Source of the DNA: Caryophanales bacterium UBA5026
GTDB taxonomy: Bacteria; Bacillota_I; Bacilli_A; RF39; UBA660
Assembly (NCBI GenBank): GCA_002416285.1
Contig: DICM01000007.1
Coordinates: forward strand, 1-37,684
Direction of reading: 5' to 3'
DNA length: 37,684 nt
The notes below the pieces were generated by a model. That model was not told the origin of the DNA. It ran no database searches and saw only the letters and a program-made list of their open reading frames with translations. Positions 1 to 7,956 of the stretch are shown one piece after another. Positions within the stretch are counted from its first letter, which is position 1. Each line of letters begins with the position of its first letter. Both the position numbers and the translations under genes were made by a program.

Positions 1-21
1 ACTTATTTGTCAACAGTCTGA

Positions 22-44
22 AGAATATAACATTGTTATATTCT
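22..44 (-). terminator. Terminator-like hairpin after the XRE regulator
   Basis: Perfect 10-bp stem (AGAATATAAC / GTTATATTCT) with a 3-nt loop, a few bases past the stop of the minus-strand XRE gene. It is AT-rich and lacks a long T-run, so it is a weak terminator call. Confidence 0.5.
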
Positions 45-50
45 AGTTTC

Positions 51-905
51 TTAGTCTTCACCAAGTATAATTGATACAATTCCACATAAAATTCCACCGA
101 TTGGAAATACAATCCAAGCTGGATGCCAAGCATTCCATAAAAAACCCCACAATAGAAAGATAATTGTAGCTATCAACATGATTACTCCATGAATCGGAGA
201 GTCAATATTATTTTGTTTCGATTTTTCCGGATTATAAAGACCTTGTTCCATTCCGTAGTAAATAAATAACCAAACTCCAATTGAAACAGGACCGAAAAAG
301 GCAAGTGCTTGAACTCCATTTAAATTGGTTAGCTCACTCGTTATTCCACCCAGAATTACCCCAAGAATACAAAGAGCAACACCGATTGTCATCATAATCG
401 AAAACTTTTTAGAAACCTCACGTAACAATGGTCTATTTGCCGCCTTCTGTTTGTATAATTTTTCTACTTCTTCATATCTAGAAAATTCAATCCCATAATA
501 GACAAAGATTACTACAGCAACTAATGCAAGGGAAAAGAAAGTAGTAATTTCTAGAATTTCACTATGAAAGATATCTTCTACAAAAGCAGTGGCTACAATC
601 GCCATAATACATAGGAAAACACCAAGACTAATCATAAAAGAAAACTTCTTATAGAAACTGATGAATTCACTTTCAACAATCGGATCTAAAATCGGTTTTT
701 CTTCGGTAATTTCTTCTTTCAGTAATTCATCCAATGACATAGAAAACAATTTGCTAAGTTCAATCAACTTTTCTGTTTCAGGATAGCTTGTACCCGATTC
801 CCATTTTGATACGGCTTGTCTAGATACACCTATAATATCAGCTAGCTGTTCTTGAGAGTATCCCCGATCCTTTCTTAATTTTTGCAACTTCTCTTTAAAA
901 CTCAT
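51..905 (-). CDS. XRE-family regulator with membrane C-terminal domain
   Basis: 284 residues. Residues 5-60 are a classic Cro/CI helix-turn-helix (sequence around SQEQLADIIGVSRQAVSKWE). The rest has about six hydrophobic segments (near 88-108, 119-141, 168-188, 202-221, 239-258 and 263-281), so the DNA-binding domain is tethered to the membrane. The start is supported by a GAGGTGAG ribosome site just upstream. Such proteins are common in Firmicutes and are thought to sense envelope or membrane cues; the ligand here is unknown. It is a separate transcription unit: a terminator lies between it and the ABC operon, and its leader holds two copies of a palindromic motif, suggesting autoregulation. 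Confidence 0.85.
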   Translation of the reverse strand: MSFKEKLQKLRKDRGYSQEQLADIIGVSRQAVSKWESGTSYPETEKLIELSKLFSMSLDELLKEEITEEKPILDPIVESEFISFYKKFSFMISLGVFLCIMAIVATAFVEDIFHSEILEITTFFSLALVAVVIFVYYGIEFSRYEEVEKLYKQKAANRPLLREVSKKFSIMMTIGVALCILGVILGGITSELTNLNGVQALAFFGPVSIGVWLFIYYGMEQGLYNPEKSKQNNIDSPIHGVIMLIATIIFLLWGFLWNAWHPAWIVFPIGGILCGIVSIILGED

Positions 906-952
906 TTTCTCACCTCACAATTAATATATAGAAAACTATTTTTTTTGACTAC

Positions 953-986
953 CAACTATCGGTTGTTTTTGCGCAACTATTGGTTG
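953..986 (-). promoter_or_regulatory. Two tandem palindromic operator candidates
   Basis: CAACTATCGGTTG (953-965) and CAACTATTGGTTG (974-986) are near-identical and each is an inverted repeat of CAAC/GTTG. They start 21 bp apart, about two helical turns, in the leader of the XRE gene. This is the layout expected for cooperative repressor binding and autoregulation. Binding is inferred, not shown. Confidence 0.6.
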
Positions 987-1019
987 ACTACTCATAGTAT
1001 AGCAAAAAAGTAAGAAAAA

Positions 1020-1041
1020 AATAAGTCAAGTATGACTTATT
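1020..1041 (-). terminator. Intrinsic terminator of the GntR/ABC operon
   Basis: Perfect 9-bp stem AATAAGTCA / TGACTTATT with a 4-nt loop; on the minus strand it is followed by a run of T. It overlaps the end of the permease gene and separates this operon from the XRE gene. Confidence 0.75.
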
Positions 1042-1822
1042 CTAAATTTAATTTTCTTTCAAATAAACGAACTGTTCCAAAATAATAAGTAACTCCAAAA
1101 ATAATATTTGTTATTAACCCAATCCAAAGAAGGATATTTAAATAGTGCATATTCATCATATTATCATTATTTATTACCGTCATCATCTTTGAATCAAATA
1201 AAGCATATCCAAAGATTACTAATGAAGCAACGATTTGACTTACTGTATATAGAATAAAGAAATAGATAAATGAATACATTCCTTTTTTTACATTTTTCGT
1301 CTGACCAAGTGCAATTGATAAAGTAATCATAAAATATTGAATAACGAAGGATACCACCATTGTTACAATCGTTAAAATAAAACTATATAAAGTGAATTCT
1401 TTAATAAAAGTGTCATATAGCTTTACAATTCCATCTAACAACTCTTGATTTCCAAAAACAAGAAAGAAACATCCAACACTGACCATTACTGAAAGTAGTA
1501 AAAATACATTAGCAACAATACCTTTCGATAAAATAAGTGATGATTTTTTTACTGGTAAGGTATGTGTCAAATAACCCTCATCTTTTATCATGGTCTGATA
1601 AAAATAATTAAATCCATAATAGAAAACTAAAAATGGTAGTCCAATTAGAGCGATTACATAAATACCTGTAATAAATCCCTCTGGAATAGAAAGAATGGTG
1701 TTCGCACCTGCAATCTTTCGGAAAGCTAACGTAATTAGTCCTAAAAGAAATAATCCTAAAAATAATATTCCACATTTTTTTTGAAAAGATTTCCAATCAT
1801 ATTTTAATAATTTACCTAGCAT
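1037..1822 (-). CDS. ABC-2 type transporter permease
   Basis: 261 residues, almost wholly hydrophobic with about six membrane segments (for example near residues 19-40, 52-75, 103-124, 142-170, 183-205 and 230-250). It overlaps the 3' end of the ATPase gene by 7 nt and has its own GGGAGG ribosome site, so the two are translated together. It is probably the membrane partner of that ATPase. The operon pattern (GntR repressor, ATPase, permease) is that of the YtrABC/BcrAB-like exporters of Firmicutes, often induced by cell-wall antibiotics. The substrate cannot be read from sequence. Confidence 0.8.
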   Translation of the reverse strand: MLGKLLKYDWKSFQKKCGILFLGLFLLGLITLAFRKIAGANTILSIPEGFITGIYVIALIGLPFLVFYYGFNYFYQTMIKDEGYLTHTLPVKKSSLILSKGIVANVFLLLSVMVSVGCFFLVFGNQELLDGIVKLYDTFIKEFTLYSFILTIVTMVVSFVIQYFMITLSIALGQTKNVKKGMYSFIYFFILYTVSQIVASLVIFGYALFDSKMMTVINNDNMMNMHYLNILLWIGLITNIIFGVTYYFGTVRLFERKLNLE

Positions 1823-2511
1823 TTAAAATCCTCCCTAAATAATTCATCAATTGTTTTTCCTGTTTCTGATCTCAATGTATCAGAATCAGTATGACGAACA
1901 ACTTTTCCATTTTGTATAAAAATAACATCATCCAAGATTCTTTCAATATCTGAGATTAGATGTGTTGATAAAATAATACTCGCATTCTCATTAAAATTAG
2001 TTAATATTGTATCCAATATATAATCGCGACTAGCTGGATCAACACCCCCAATAGGTTCATCTAAAATATAAAGTTCTGCTTTTCTACTCATCACTAAGAT
2101 AAGTTGTACTTTCTCTTTCATTCCTTTAGACATTGTTTTTAATTTATCCTCTGCATTTAAATGCAGGTGTTCTAATAATTCATATGCTTTATTGGAATCG
2201 AAGTCAGTATAGAAATCAGCAAAATAATTAATTAGCTCTTTTACTTTCATATCCATACTTAAATAAGTCCGCTCTGGTAAATAAGAAATCACTTTTTTAC
2301 TATCAATTCCTACCTTTTTACCATGAACTAAGATTTGGCCTTCATCTGGTTGTAATAAATCATTGATTAATTTTATCAAAGTCGTTTTACCACTTCCATT
2401 TGGACCTAAAAGCCCAATAATTTTTCCTGGCTCAATAGATAAATTAATATGGTCAAGAGCCTTTTTTCTTCCGTAAAATTTAGAAACATCTTTAATTTCT
2501 AGTAATGTCAT
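1816..2511 (-). CDS. ABC transporter ATP-binding protein, YtrB-like
   Basis: 231 residues, a single nucleotide-binding domain. Walker A is GPNGSGKTT near residue 37; Walker B is YILDEPIGGVD; the H-loop is STHLISD. The signature motif reads MSKGMKEK rather than LSGGQ, typical of the YtrB/YhcH subgroup that works with ABC-2 permeases. The gene overlaps the upstream GntR gene by 20 nt and the downstream permease by 7 nt, a tightly coupled operon. Predicted to energise export of an amphipathic compound or peptide; substrate unknown. Confidence 0.88.
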   Translation of the reverse strand: MTLLEIKDVSKFYGRKKALDHINLSIEPGKIIGLLGPNGSGKTTLIKLINDLLQPDEGQILVHGKKVGIDSKKVISYLPERTYLSMDMKVKELINYFADFYTDFDSNKAYELLEHLHLNAEDKLKTMSKGMKEKVQLILVMSRKAELYILDEPIGGVDPASRDYILDTILTNFNENASIILSTHLISDIERILDDVIFIQNGKVVRHTDSDTLRSETGKTIDELFREDFKC

Positions 2512-2875
2512 TTAACTCTTCCTTTCTGGTCTCTAATAATGATAGAGCTTGTTCAAAATCATATCCCAAACTTTCCATCTCATTTAAATAATAATCGACT
2601 TGCTCCTTTGCTAGAAGCTCTTTTAATTGTGTTTTTTTATTTTGGTCGATAGTAACAAATTTGCCATTCGTTCGATTCGTTTGAATCAATCCCTCATTTT
2701 CTAATTCATTTAATGCTCGAACAACAGTATTTGGGTTTACTTTTAACTCACTTGCGAAATCTCGAACGGATGGTATCTTACTCCCATCTGGATAAACTCC
2801 TGAGAGAATATCACGTCCAATCATTTCAACTAATTGTCGGTATATTGGACGATCGTTATTAAATTGGTATGTCAT
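2492..2875 (-). CDS. GntR-family repressor, YtrA subfamily
   Basis: 127 residues. The winged helix occupies roughly residues 8-75 (RDFASELKVNPNTVVRALNE recognition region), followed only by a short helical tail, which is the YtrA-type architecture without a large ligand domain. It is first gene of the operon with the ATPase and permease, so it very likely represses its own operon and is released by an envelope-active compound. The ribosome site is GGAGG (from cctcc at about 2880-2884), and the leader carries a 22-bp imperfect palindrome. Confidence 0.88.
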   Translation of the reverse strand: MTYQFNNDRPIYRQLVEMIGRDILSGVYPDGSKIPSVRDFASELKVNPNTVVRALNELENEGLIQTNRTNGKFVTIDQNKKTQLKELLAKEQVDYYLNEMESLGYDFEQALSLLETRKEELNDITRN

Positions 2876-2885
2876 AGCGCCTCCT

Positions 2886-2907
2886 TTGTGTTAATTAACT
2901 AATACAA
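2886..2907 (-). promoter_or_regulatory. Candidate GntR operator
   Basis: 22-bp imperfect palindrome centred on TTAATTAA with TTGT/ACAA-type ends, between the likely promoter and the GntR start codon. Symmetry and position fit an autoregulatory operator for the adjacent repressor. Confidence 0.5.
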
Positions 2908-2948
2908 TAGTACAACAAACGAAAAATTTTGTCAATAAAAAAATTATC

Positions 2949-3662
2949 CTAAGATAATTTTTCTTCTATAATAGAATCATTTTCAAATAGTTTTGTTACT
3001 TGCTTCTTTCCATATCGTCTTTTCATCTTTCGGTAGCAACGTAAGTAATTTTTATAATTACGTTCTTCTGTTTGATGAATATCACTTGATATAAAATCAA
3101 TTAATTTTTCCTTTAATATTTTCTTCGTAAAGTGAACAACTTGCCTTGAATGATATTTACGCAATATACTTGTCGCATCCATTTGCAGTAAAATTCCCTG
3201 TTGCTTTAATATTTTCATTTTTGATATAGAGCGATAATTTGAATAATATTCGGGATGAGCAAGAATTACTTTATATCCTAAATCGATCACTTCGTCCAAT
3301 AACGAAACAATATCTTCAAATGGTCTATTCTCATTTCTCTTGAATTCTACTAGTAAATACTTCGTATCTGCTAAAGAGAATACCATATCCTGTTTTAATA
3401 ATTCAATCATATCATTGGTTAAAAGAACTTCGTTTCCTAAAAACAAATTGATATTCCGTTTATTAGCTTCTATTTTTAAGCGTTCATACAATTCATGAAT
3501 TTTTTCTTTATCCTGCTTTTTATAACAATTAACATGCGGAGTACAAATAATATTTCTTACTCCTGCTTTTTTAGCTTGATCTAATGCCTTTAAGCTATCA
3601 TCAATATCTTTACACCCATCATCAATTGACGGTAATAGATGACTGTGAATATCTGTTTTCAC
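2949..3662 (-). CDS. CpsB/CapC-type tyrosine-protein phosphatase (PHP fold)
   Basis: 237 residues with the PHP metal-binding motifs in order: DIHSHLLPSIDDG near the N-terminus, CTPHVN near 40, GNEVLL near 76, LAHPEYY near 135 and SSDIHQ near 192. The family is manganese-dependent and dephosphorylates bacterial tyrosine kinases. The start codon is GTG, 2 nt after the kinase stop, and its GAGG ribosome site lies within the kinase's last codons, so it is coupled to that gene. It probably resets the C-terminal tyrosine cluster of the neighbouring kinase. No polysaccharide polymerase or glycosyltransferase genes lie nearby. Confidence 0.9.
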   Translation of the reverse strand: MKTDIHSHLLPSIDDGCKDIDDSLKALDQAKKAGVRNIICTPHVNCYKKQDKEKIHELYERLKIEANKRNINLFLGNEVLLTNDMIELLKQDMVFSLADTKYLLVEFKRNENRPFEDIVSLLDEVIDLGYKVILAHPEYYSNYRSISKMKILKQQGILLQMDATSILRKYHSRQVVHFTKKILKEKLIDFISSDIHQTEERNYKNYLRCYRKMKRRYGKKQVTKLFENDSIIEEKLS

Positions 3663-3664
3663 AA

Positions 3665-5074
3665 TTACGCCTCGTAATTTGAGTAATAATAGTCGTATTT
3701 ATGTCCATATAGTTTCTTTTGTCTTTTGACATTTACTTTCGTAAGAACCGTTCCAAGAATAAATGCTTTACTATTTTGCAATTGTTCAATACAACTATTA
3801 ATCACTTGATAATCAGCACGATCTGATTCAATAACATACACAACCCCATCAGATAACTTAGAAGCTAAGACCCCATCCGTCATCATAAATATTGGTGGAC
3901 AATCCATCAATACTAAATCATACATGTCTCTAAGTTCATGCACTAGCGTTTCGAATTTTTTACTATTAATTAATTCTGAAGGATTTGACACTTTAGCACC
4001 TGGTCCTAAAACATCGACCTTAATATTTTTTCCTTTATCAACTTCATAACTCTGAATTACGTCACCGACATTTAAAGTCCCATTTGATAAAATAACATTA
4101 GAAATTCCTTCACGGCGTGGTAAATTAAAATTACGATGAATTTTTGGTTTTCTAAGATCACAATCTACAACTAAAACACGTTTACCAATTAGTGAAAATG
4201 CGACTGCTAAATTACAGATTACTTCACTTTTTCCCTCGCTTGGAAGTGTCGATGTAACATTGATAACCTTTAAATCCATAAAGTTCAAATTTGTACGAAG
4301 CATTCTGAAGGATTCTGAAATAACACTAGTTGGATCAGCTAATAATTTTAAGGTCGGTGTATTAGCCTGAAGTACTTTTTTCTTTCTTCCTACAGCATCG
4401 TCATCCATACTATAATTAGGAATAACTCCTAAACTCTTTAACTTTAAATATTTCTTAACATCTTCATGATTTTTGATTTTCTCATTCATGGATTCTAATA
4501 AGAACGCTAAAAATAGTCCAATACATAGTCCTGCTCCACCACCTAGTATTAACATCTTTGTATAGCTTGGTGCCACAGGGTTTTTATTTTCCGTTGCCTC
4601 ATCAATAATACTAACATTATCTAAAGTCATCATTTCTTTAATCTCTGCAATAAACACGCGTGCTAATTCATTAGCGATATCTCTAGATAGAGCACTATCT
4701 TCAGTTGTTACTACAATTGAGATAATTTCTGTATCATTTACAGATGAAACTTGAAGTCCACTAATTATCTCACTATAACTCATTTTTAATTTTAAGTTTT
4801 GAATTACTTGTCCAACTATTTTTTGGCTCTTGATAATTTGTGAATATGTTTTTACCAATTTTTGGCTAGATAAAATATCATTATAATTAATTTCACCAGT
4901 ATTCATCATTTGTGGTTTTGCATATAAAGTTGTACTACTTTGAAATTTTTCACTAGCAGATGAGCAATAAAAGAATGCTCCACCAAGTCCTAATATCAAG
5001 AAAAATAAGATTAAAAGGATTCTTTTTCCTACTATCGATAAAATATTATTAAAATCAAACTCTGTTTCTTCCAT
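3665..5074 (-). CDS. Wzz-domain/BY-kinase fusion (capsule chain length and tyrosine kinase)
   Basis: About 469 residues. The N-terminal half is a Wzz/CapA-like modulator with membrane helices near 20-40 and 175-195. The C-terminal half is a cytoplasmic BY-kinase: Walker A-like STLPSEGKS, Walker A' VLVVDCDLRKP, Walker B DLVLMDCPP, and a terminal tyrosine cluster (YGHKYDYYYSNYEA). In most Firmicutes the two parts are separate proteins (CpsC and CpsD); here they are fused as in proteobacterial Wzc. ATG at 5074 is preferred; a GTG three bases upstream also has suitable spacing from GAGGGGG. First gene of a two-gene operon with the phosphatase. Confidence 0.88.
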   Translation of the reverse strand: MEETEFDFNNILSIVGKRILLILFFLILGLGGAFFYCSSASEKFQSSTTLYAKPQMMNTGEINYNDILSSQKLVKTYSQIIKSQKIVGQVIQNLKLKMSYSEIISGLQVSSVNDTEIISIVVTTEDSALSRDIANELARVFIAEIKEMMTLDNVSIIDEATENKNPVAPSYTKMLILGGGAGLCIGLFLAFLLESMNEKIKNHEDVKKYLKLKSLGVIPNYSMDDDAVGRKKKVLQANTPTLKLLADPTSVISESFRMLRTNLNFMDLKVINVTSTLPSEGKSEVICNLAVAFSLIGKRVLVVDCDLRKPKIHRNFNLPRREGISNVILSNGTLNVGDVIQSYEVDKGKNIKVDVLGPGAKVSNPSELINSKKFETLVHELRDMYDLVLMDCPPIFMMTDGVLASKLSDGVVYVIESDRADYQVINSCIEQLQNSKAFILGTVLTKVNVKRQKKLYGHKYDYYYSNYEA

Positions 5075-5238
5075 CACGATTCCCCCTCTTTACATCGCTG
5101 TTTATTATACATAATTTTAGCGATTTGTCAAATATTTTATTTGTATTCTTTTTAGGTATTTTCTCGATTTGGTAAATTTTAACTTCCCATTATTCTTATA
5201 TTCCGATTGTGACAATCACCGACATTTACTAATAGCAA

Positions 5239-5290
5239 AAAAACACAATGTAATTCAAGTATTACTTGTAATATACATTGTGTTTCAAAA
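5239..5290 (-). terminator. Terminator hairpin, copy 1 of a duplicated element
   Basis: AACACAATGTA and its complement TACATTGTGTT form a long stem past the stop of the collar/pilin gene. The hairpin and about 30 bp beside it recur almost unchanged at about 6608-6692. Confidence 0.65.
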
Positions 5291-5321
5291 TTCATTAATA
5301 AGCATCTTATAGTTCAAAATA

Positions 5322-6459
5322 TTAATATTTGATGCAATATAAAACAGATGTATTAGTAGGACGAGTTGTATAATTCGTTGCTGCGTTATTTAGTCCCCAA
5401 CCAGCTGTTGCATTTGGACTACTATTAGCATTAAATATTGGTTCATGTATAGGCGTTTGTGTAGATATATTCATAAAATCAAAATCCACAGGCAATATAT
5501 CATTATTAGATCCTAATTTTGATCTATGAAACCACATAATTGCACTTCCATTTGATGCCAATCGAGTATAAATGGCAGGAATTAAAGTTCCTCCTTGATG
5601 CTTTCCTACTTCTTCCGTTTTCACCCCTTTTGTAACACTATTCTCAGTACCACTCGAATATCCCCTTAAAAACTCCCCTTGTAAATTTGGGACAGCAAAA
5701 GTATTTACACCATCCCCACCATAGTAATTATAACTACCAAACTCTTCTTTTAATTGATCTGCTAGATTTGGATAATCACTAATATTATAAATACTTCCAT
5801 CACAAAATAAATATCCATCAGGAGCTGTTTTTCCCATATTAAGATATAACTGTTCCAACAGGATTTGATCCACCACTATTATTATTTGAATTATCAACTA
5901 TTTCTCCAGTTTCCGAATCAATATTACAATTAGTATCCTTGACAGTTACTTTCAATTCATTAACACTTTTACAAGCACAATAGTCATTAGAACAAATTGC
6001 TATTGCAACCTTTCCATCTGTATTAATTTGTAGCATGCCGGTCTTTGGCATCGTGCCCTTAAAAGACAATTCTTTAGTAGTATCTTTAGTATATACAAAT
6101 TTACCATTTCTAATTTGAAAATCATATCGTGACACTTCCATATTGTCTGATAAATTTTGCACAGAAAACAATTCACCAGCTGTTATAATTCCGTAGGCAC
6201 TATCTCCCAAGGAACCTTTTTTACTTTTATCAATCATTCCTAAAATCATTGGTGTTGTAATGATAGCAATAATTGCAATAATAACAATAACCGCTAGTAA
6301 TTCTATTAGCGTAAATCCAAATGTTGTCTTTTTAATTCTAAAATTGCTCTTATTCTCTAACTCTGTCATTGATTTTTGTTTTATTATAACACTACCCAAC
6401 TCTGAAAAAACCAGTTTTTTTTCTAAAGTAGAGAGTATTAATGTTAATGCTCTTTTCAT
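5322..6459 (-). pseudogene. Type IV pilin-like protein with phage tail-collar C-terminus, split by a 1-base frameshift
   Basis: The first frame (6459 to 5839) begins after a good AGGAGG site. It has an unusually long leader (about 47 residues) before a type IV prepilin motif GFTLIELLAVIVIIAIIA, then a pseudopilin-like region ending NPVGTVIS. The second frame continues from about 5836 as YMGKTAPDGYLFCDGS and on through a phage tail-collar domain (PFAM Collar type; GYLFCDGS, FAVPNLQGEFLRG) to the stop at 5322. The join at 5839-5841 reads TCT TAA TATG where TCT TAT ATG would give one open frame of about 377 residues: a single extra base creates the stop. It may be a true mutation, a recoding or phase-variation site, or an assembly error. 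Predicted cell-surface or filament protein. Confidence 0.75.
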
Positions 6460-6607
6460 ATATCCTCCTATTATTAAAACAATTATACGTTTTATATATA
6501 TATTTCGTCAACTGTTTTTAAAAGCTTTAATTTTTCACTAGGATTCTCTTTTTTTATATTTTAAAACAGAATAGTTTTTATACTATCATGTAGTTTATCA
6601 CTGATAA

Positions 6608-6692
6608 TACAAAAAACACAATGTAATTCAAGTATTACTTGTGATATACATTGTGTTCCAAAAATTATTAATAAACATCTTATAGCTCAAAA
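6608..6692 (-). repeat. Second copy of the duplicated terminator element
   Basis: Near-identical (a handful of mismatches over about 80 bp) to 5233-5318, same orientation. Contains the same ACACAATGTA / TACATTGTGT hairpin. Here the 132-residue ORF reads into the hairpin and stops within it. Confidence 0.7.
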
Positions 6693-7026
6693 CTGAGCAA
6701 GTTTTTATGTCCTTTTCATGTCGATACTCAAGTAATAGTACCCCACCATTTCTTAAACTTCCTAAATTTAATTTAGTTGCTTTATTCATACAATCTCTAT
6801 GATTTACAGTTATGTCATACATATCGGTGTTACAACTATAAATAAGATTATGAATCATCATTCCACTATTATTCACAATCTTAACTTTTGTATAACAACC
6901 ACATTTCAGTTCTTTAAATATTATAATGGGGGTTACTAATTTAACAGTTACTATATTGCTATCTTGAATCACTACATATTCGTTATTGAGCAAGTACTTG
7001 ACGATAGAAAAAGATTTAATATTCAT
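6628..7026 (-). CDS. Small Cys-containing protein, possibly a degenerate DUF11-like domain
   Basis: 132 residues, no recognised family. The start ATG overlaps the stop of the upstream DUF11 gene (TAATG), so it is translationally coupled to it. The pattern 'KVKIVNNSG ... LNLGSLRNGGVLLLEY' recalls the beta-strand layout of DUF11 repeats (T-x-x-N-N-x-G ... LGxLxxGxxxxxxY), which is inference only. Five or six cysteines are present. Its last 20 or so residues are encoded by the duplicated terminator hairpin; in the next frame a TAA occurs just before the repeat (…GAG CTA TAA), so the real C-terminus may be different and this gene too may carry an indel. Confidence 0.45.
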   Translation of the reverse strand: MNIKSFSIVKYLLNNEYVVIQDSNIVTVKLVTPIIIFKELKCGCYTKVKIVNNSGMMIHNLIYSCNTDMYDITVNHRDCMNKATKLNLGSLRNGGVLLLEYRHEKDIKTCSVLSYKMFINNFWNTMYITSNT

Positions 7027-7798
7027 TAGTTAACAGTTGTATCAAATACGACTGTAACAACATCACTTGGAGATAATGTTCCTAAGCTAAATCCAGCATT
7101 TGGATCAAATGTAGGTTCTGAAGTACCATTTACTGTTACACTACCTGTTACAAACGTCAATTCAGCTGCAACTGGATCACTAAATTCTACACTTTCAGCA
7201 TTAATATTACCAGTATTGGTAATAACCGTTGTATAAGTTAATGTATCTCCTGCAGTAACTGCAGTGGTACTTGCTGATTTAACAACAGTTAACGTAGAAA
7301 CATTAATTGTTGTAACAACAGTGTTACTACTTGAGCTTCCACTAATTGGAACAAGTACTAAGTAATTAAACGTTGTAGCTGCCTGATACTAAGTGTGTTT
7401 GGAGATGGTAATGAAGTAACTTCCGCTTGAAATGTAACTGTTTTAGACGCTAATATTAACATACTACCTAGATTAAATCCGGTATTTGGGTTATATGTAG
7501 GTTGTGAAGTTCCATCAACTGTAACACTCCCACTGACAAATGTCGCTCCTGTAGGTACAATATCTGTAAAAACCACATCTGAGACAAGAATATTACCATT
7601 ATTATTAATGTTAACCGTATAAGTCAATATGTCACCGATAGTTGCATATGCCTTATCAACAGATTTAGTCATGCTAAGTGACCCAATCACGAGATCTGTG
7701 CTCGTTTCATTACTTTCGATACTATTTGCACTAGCACTTCCAGTCGGATCTATTTTATATTCGTAATCTATTGACGACTTATTTAAAATTTCATCCAC
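7026..7798 (-). pseudogene. DUF11 repeat surface protein interrupted by a 1-base deletion
   Basis: The first frame (7798 to 7358) has one DUF11-type repeat (TYTVNINNNGNILVSDVVFTD, FVSGSVTVDGT). It then loses frame at PSPNTLS. From about 7385 the next frame continues as AATTFNYLVLVPISGS and a full second repeat (TYTTVITNTGNINAESVEF, FVTGSVTVNGT), ending at the TAA at 7026-7028. Restoring one base near 7386-7388 gives LSNQAATTFNY, the usual linker between repeats, and one ORF of about 257 residues. DUF11 proteins are surface or adhesin-like beta proteins. The ribosome site is an AGGAGGAG-type sequence upstream of 7798. Confidence 0.75.
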
Positions 7799-7956
7799 AA
7801 AAACTCCTCCTTCTCTATATCATATGTGATAGCAAAAAATGAATTATAGCATTAGCTCCATATCACATCAAAAATTATCCAGATTTCAAAGCTTCTACTA
7901 AATTTTTAATAGTATAATCTAATGAAAAGATATATAATTAGAAAAAGAGGGATAAT

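Noticed and set aside
6260..6541. 93-residue plus-strand frame opposite the pilin signal
   Set aside because: It mirrors the hydrophobic prepilin helix; no ribosome site.
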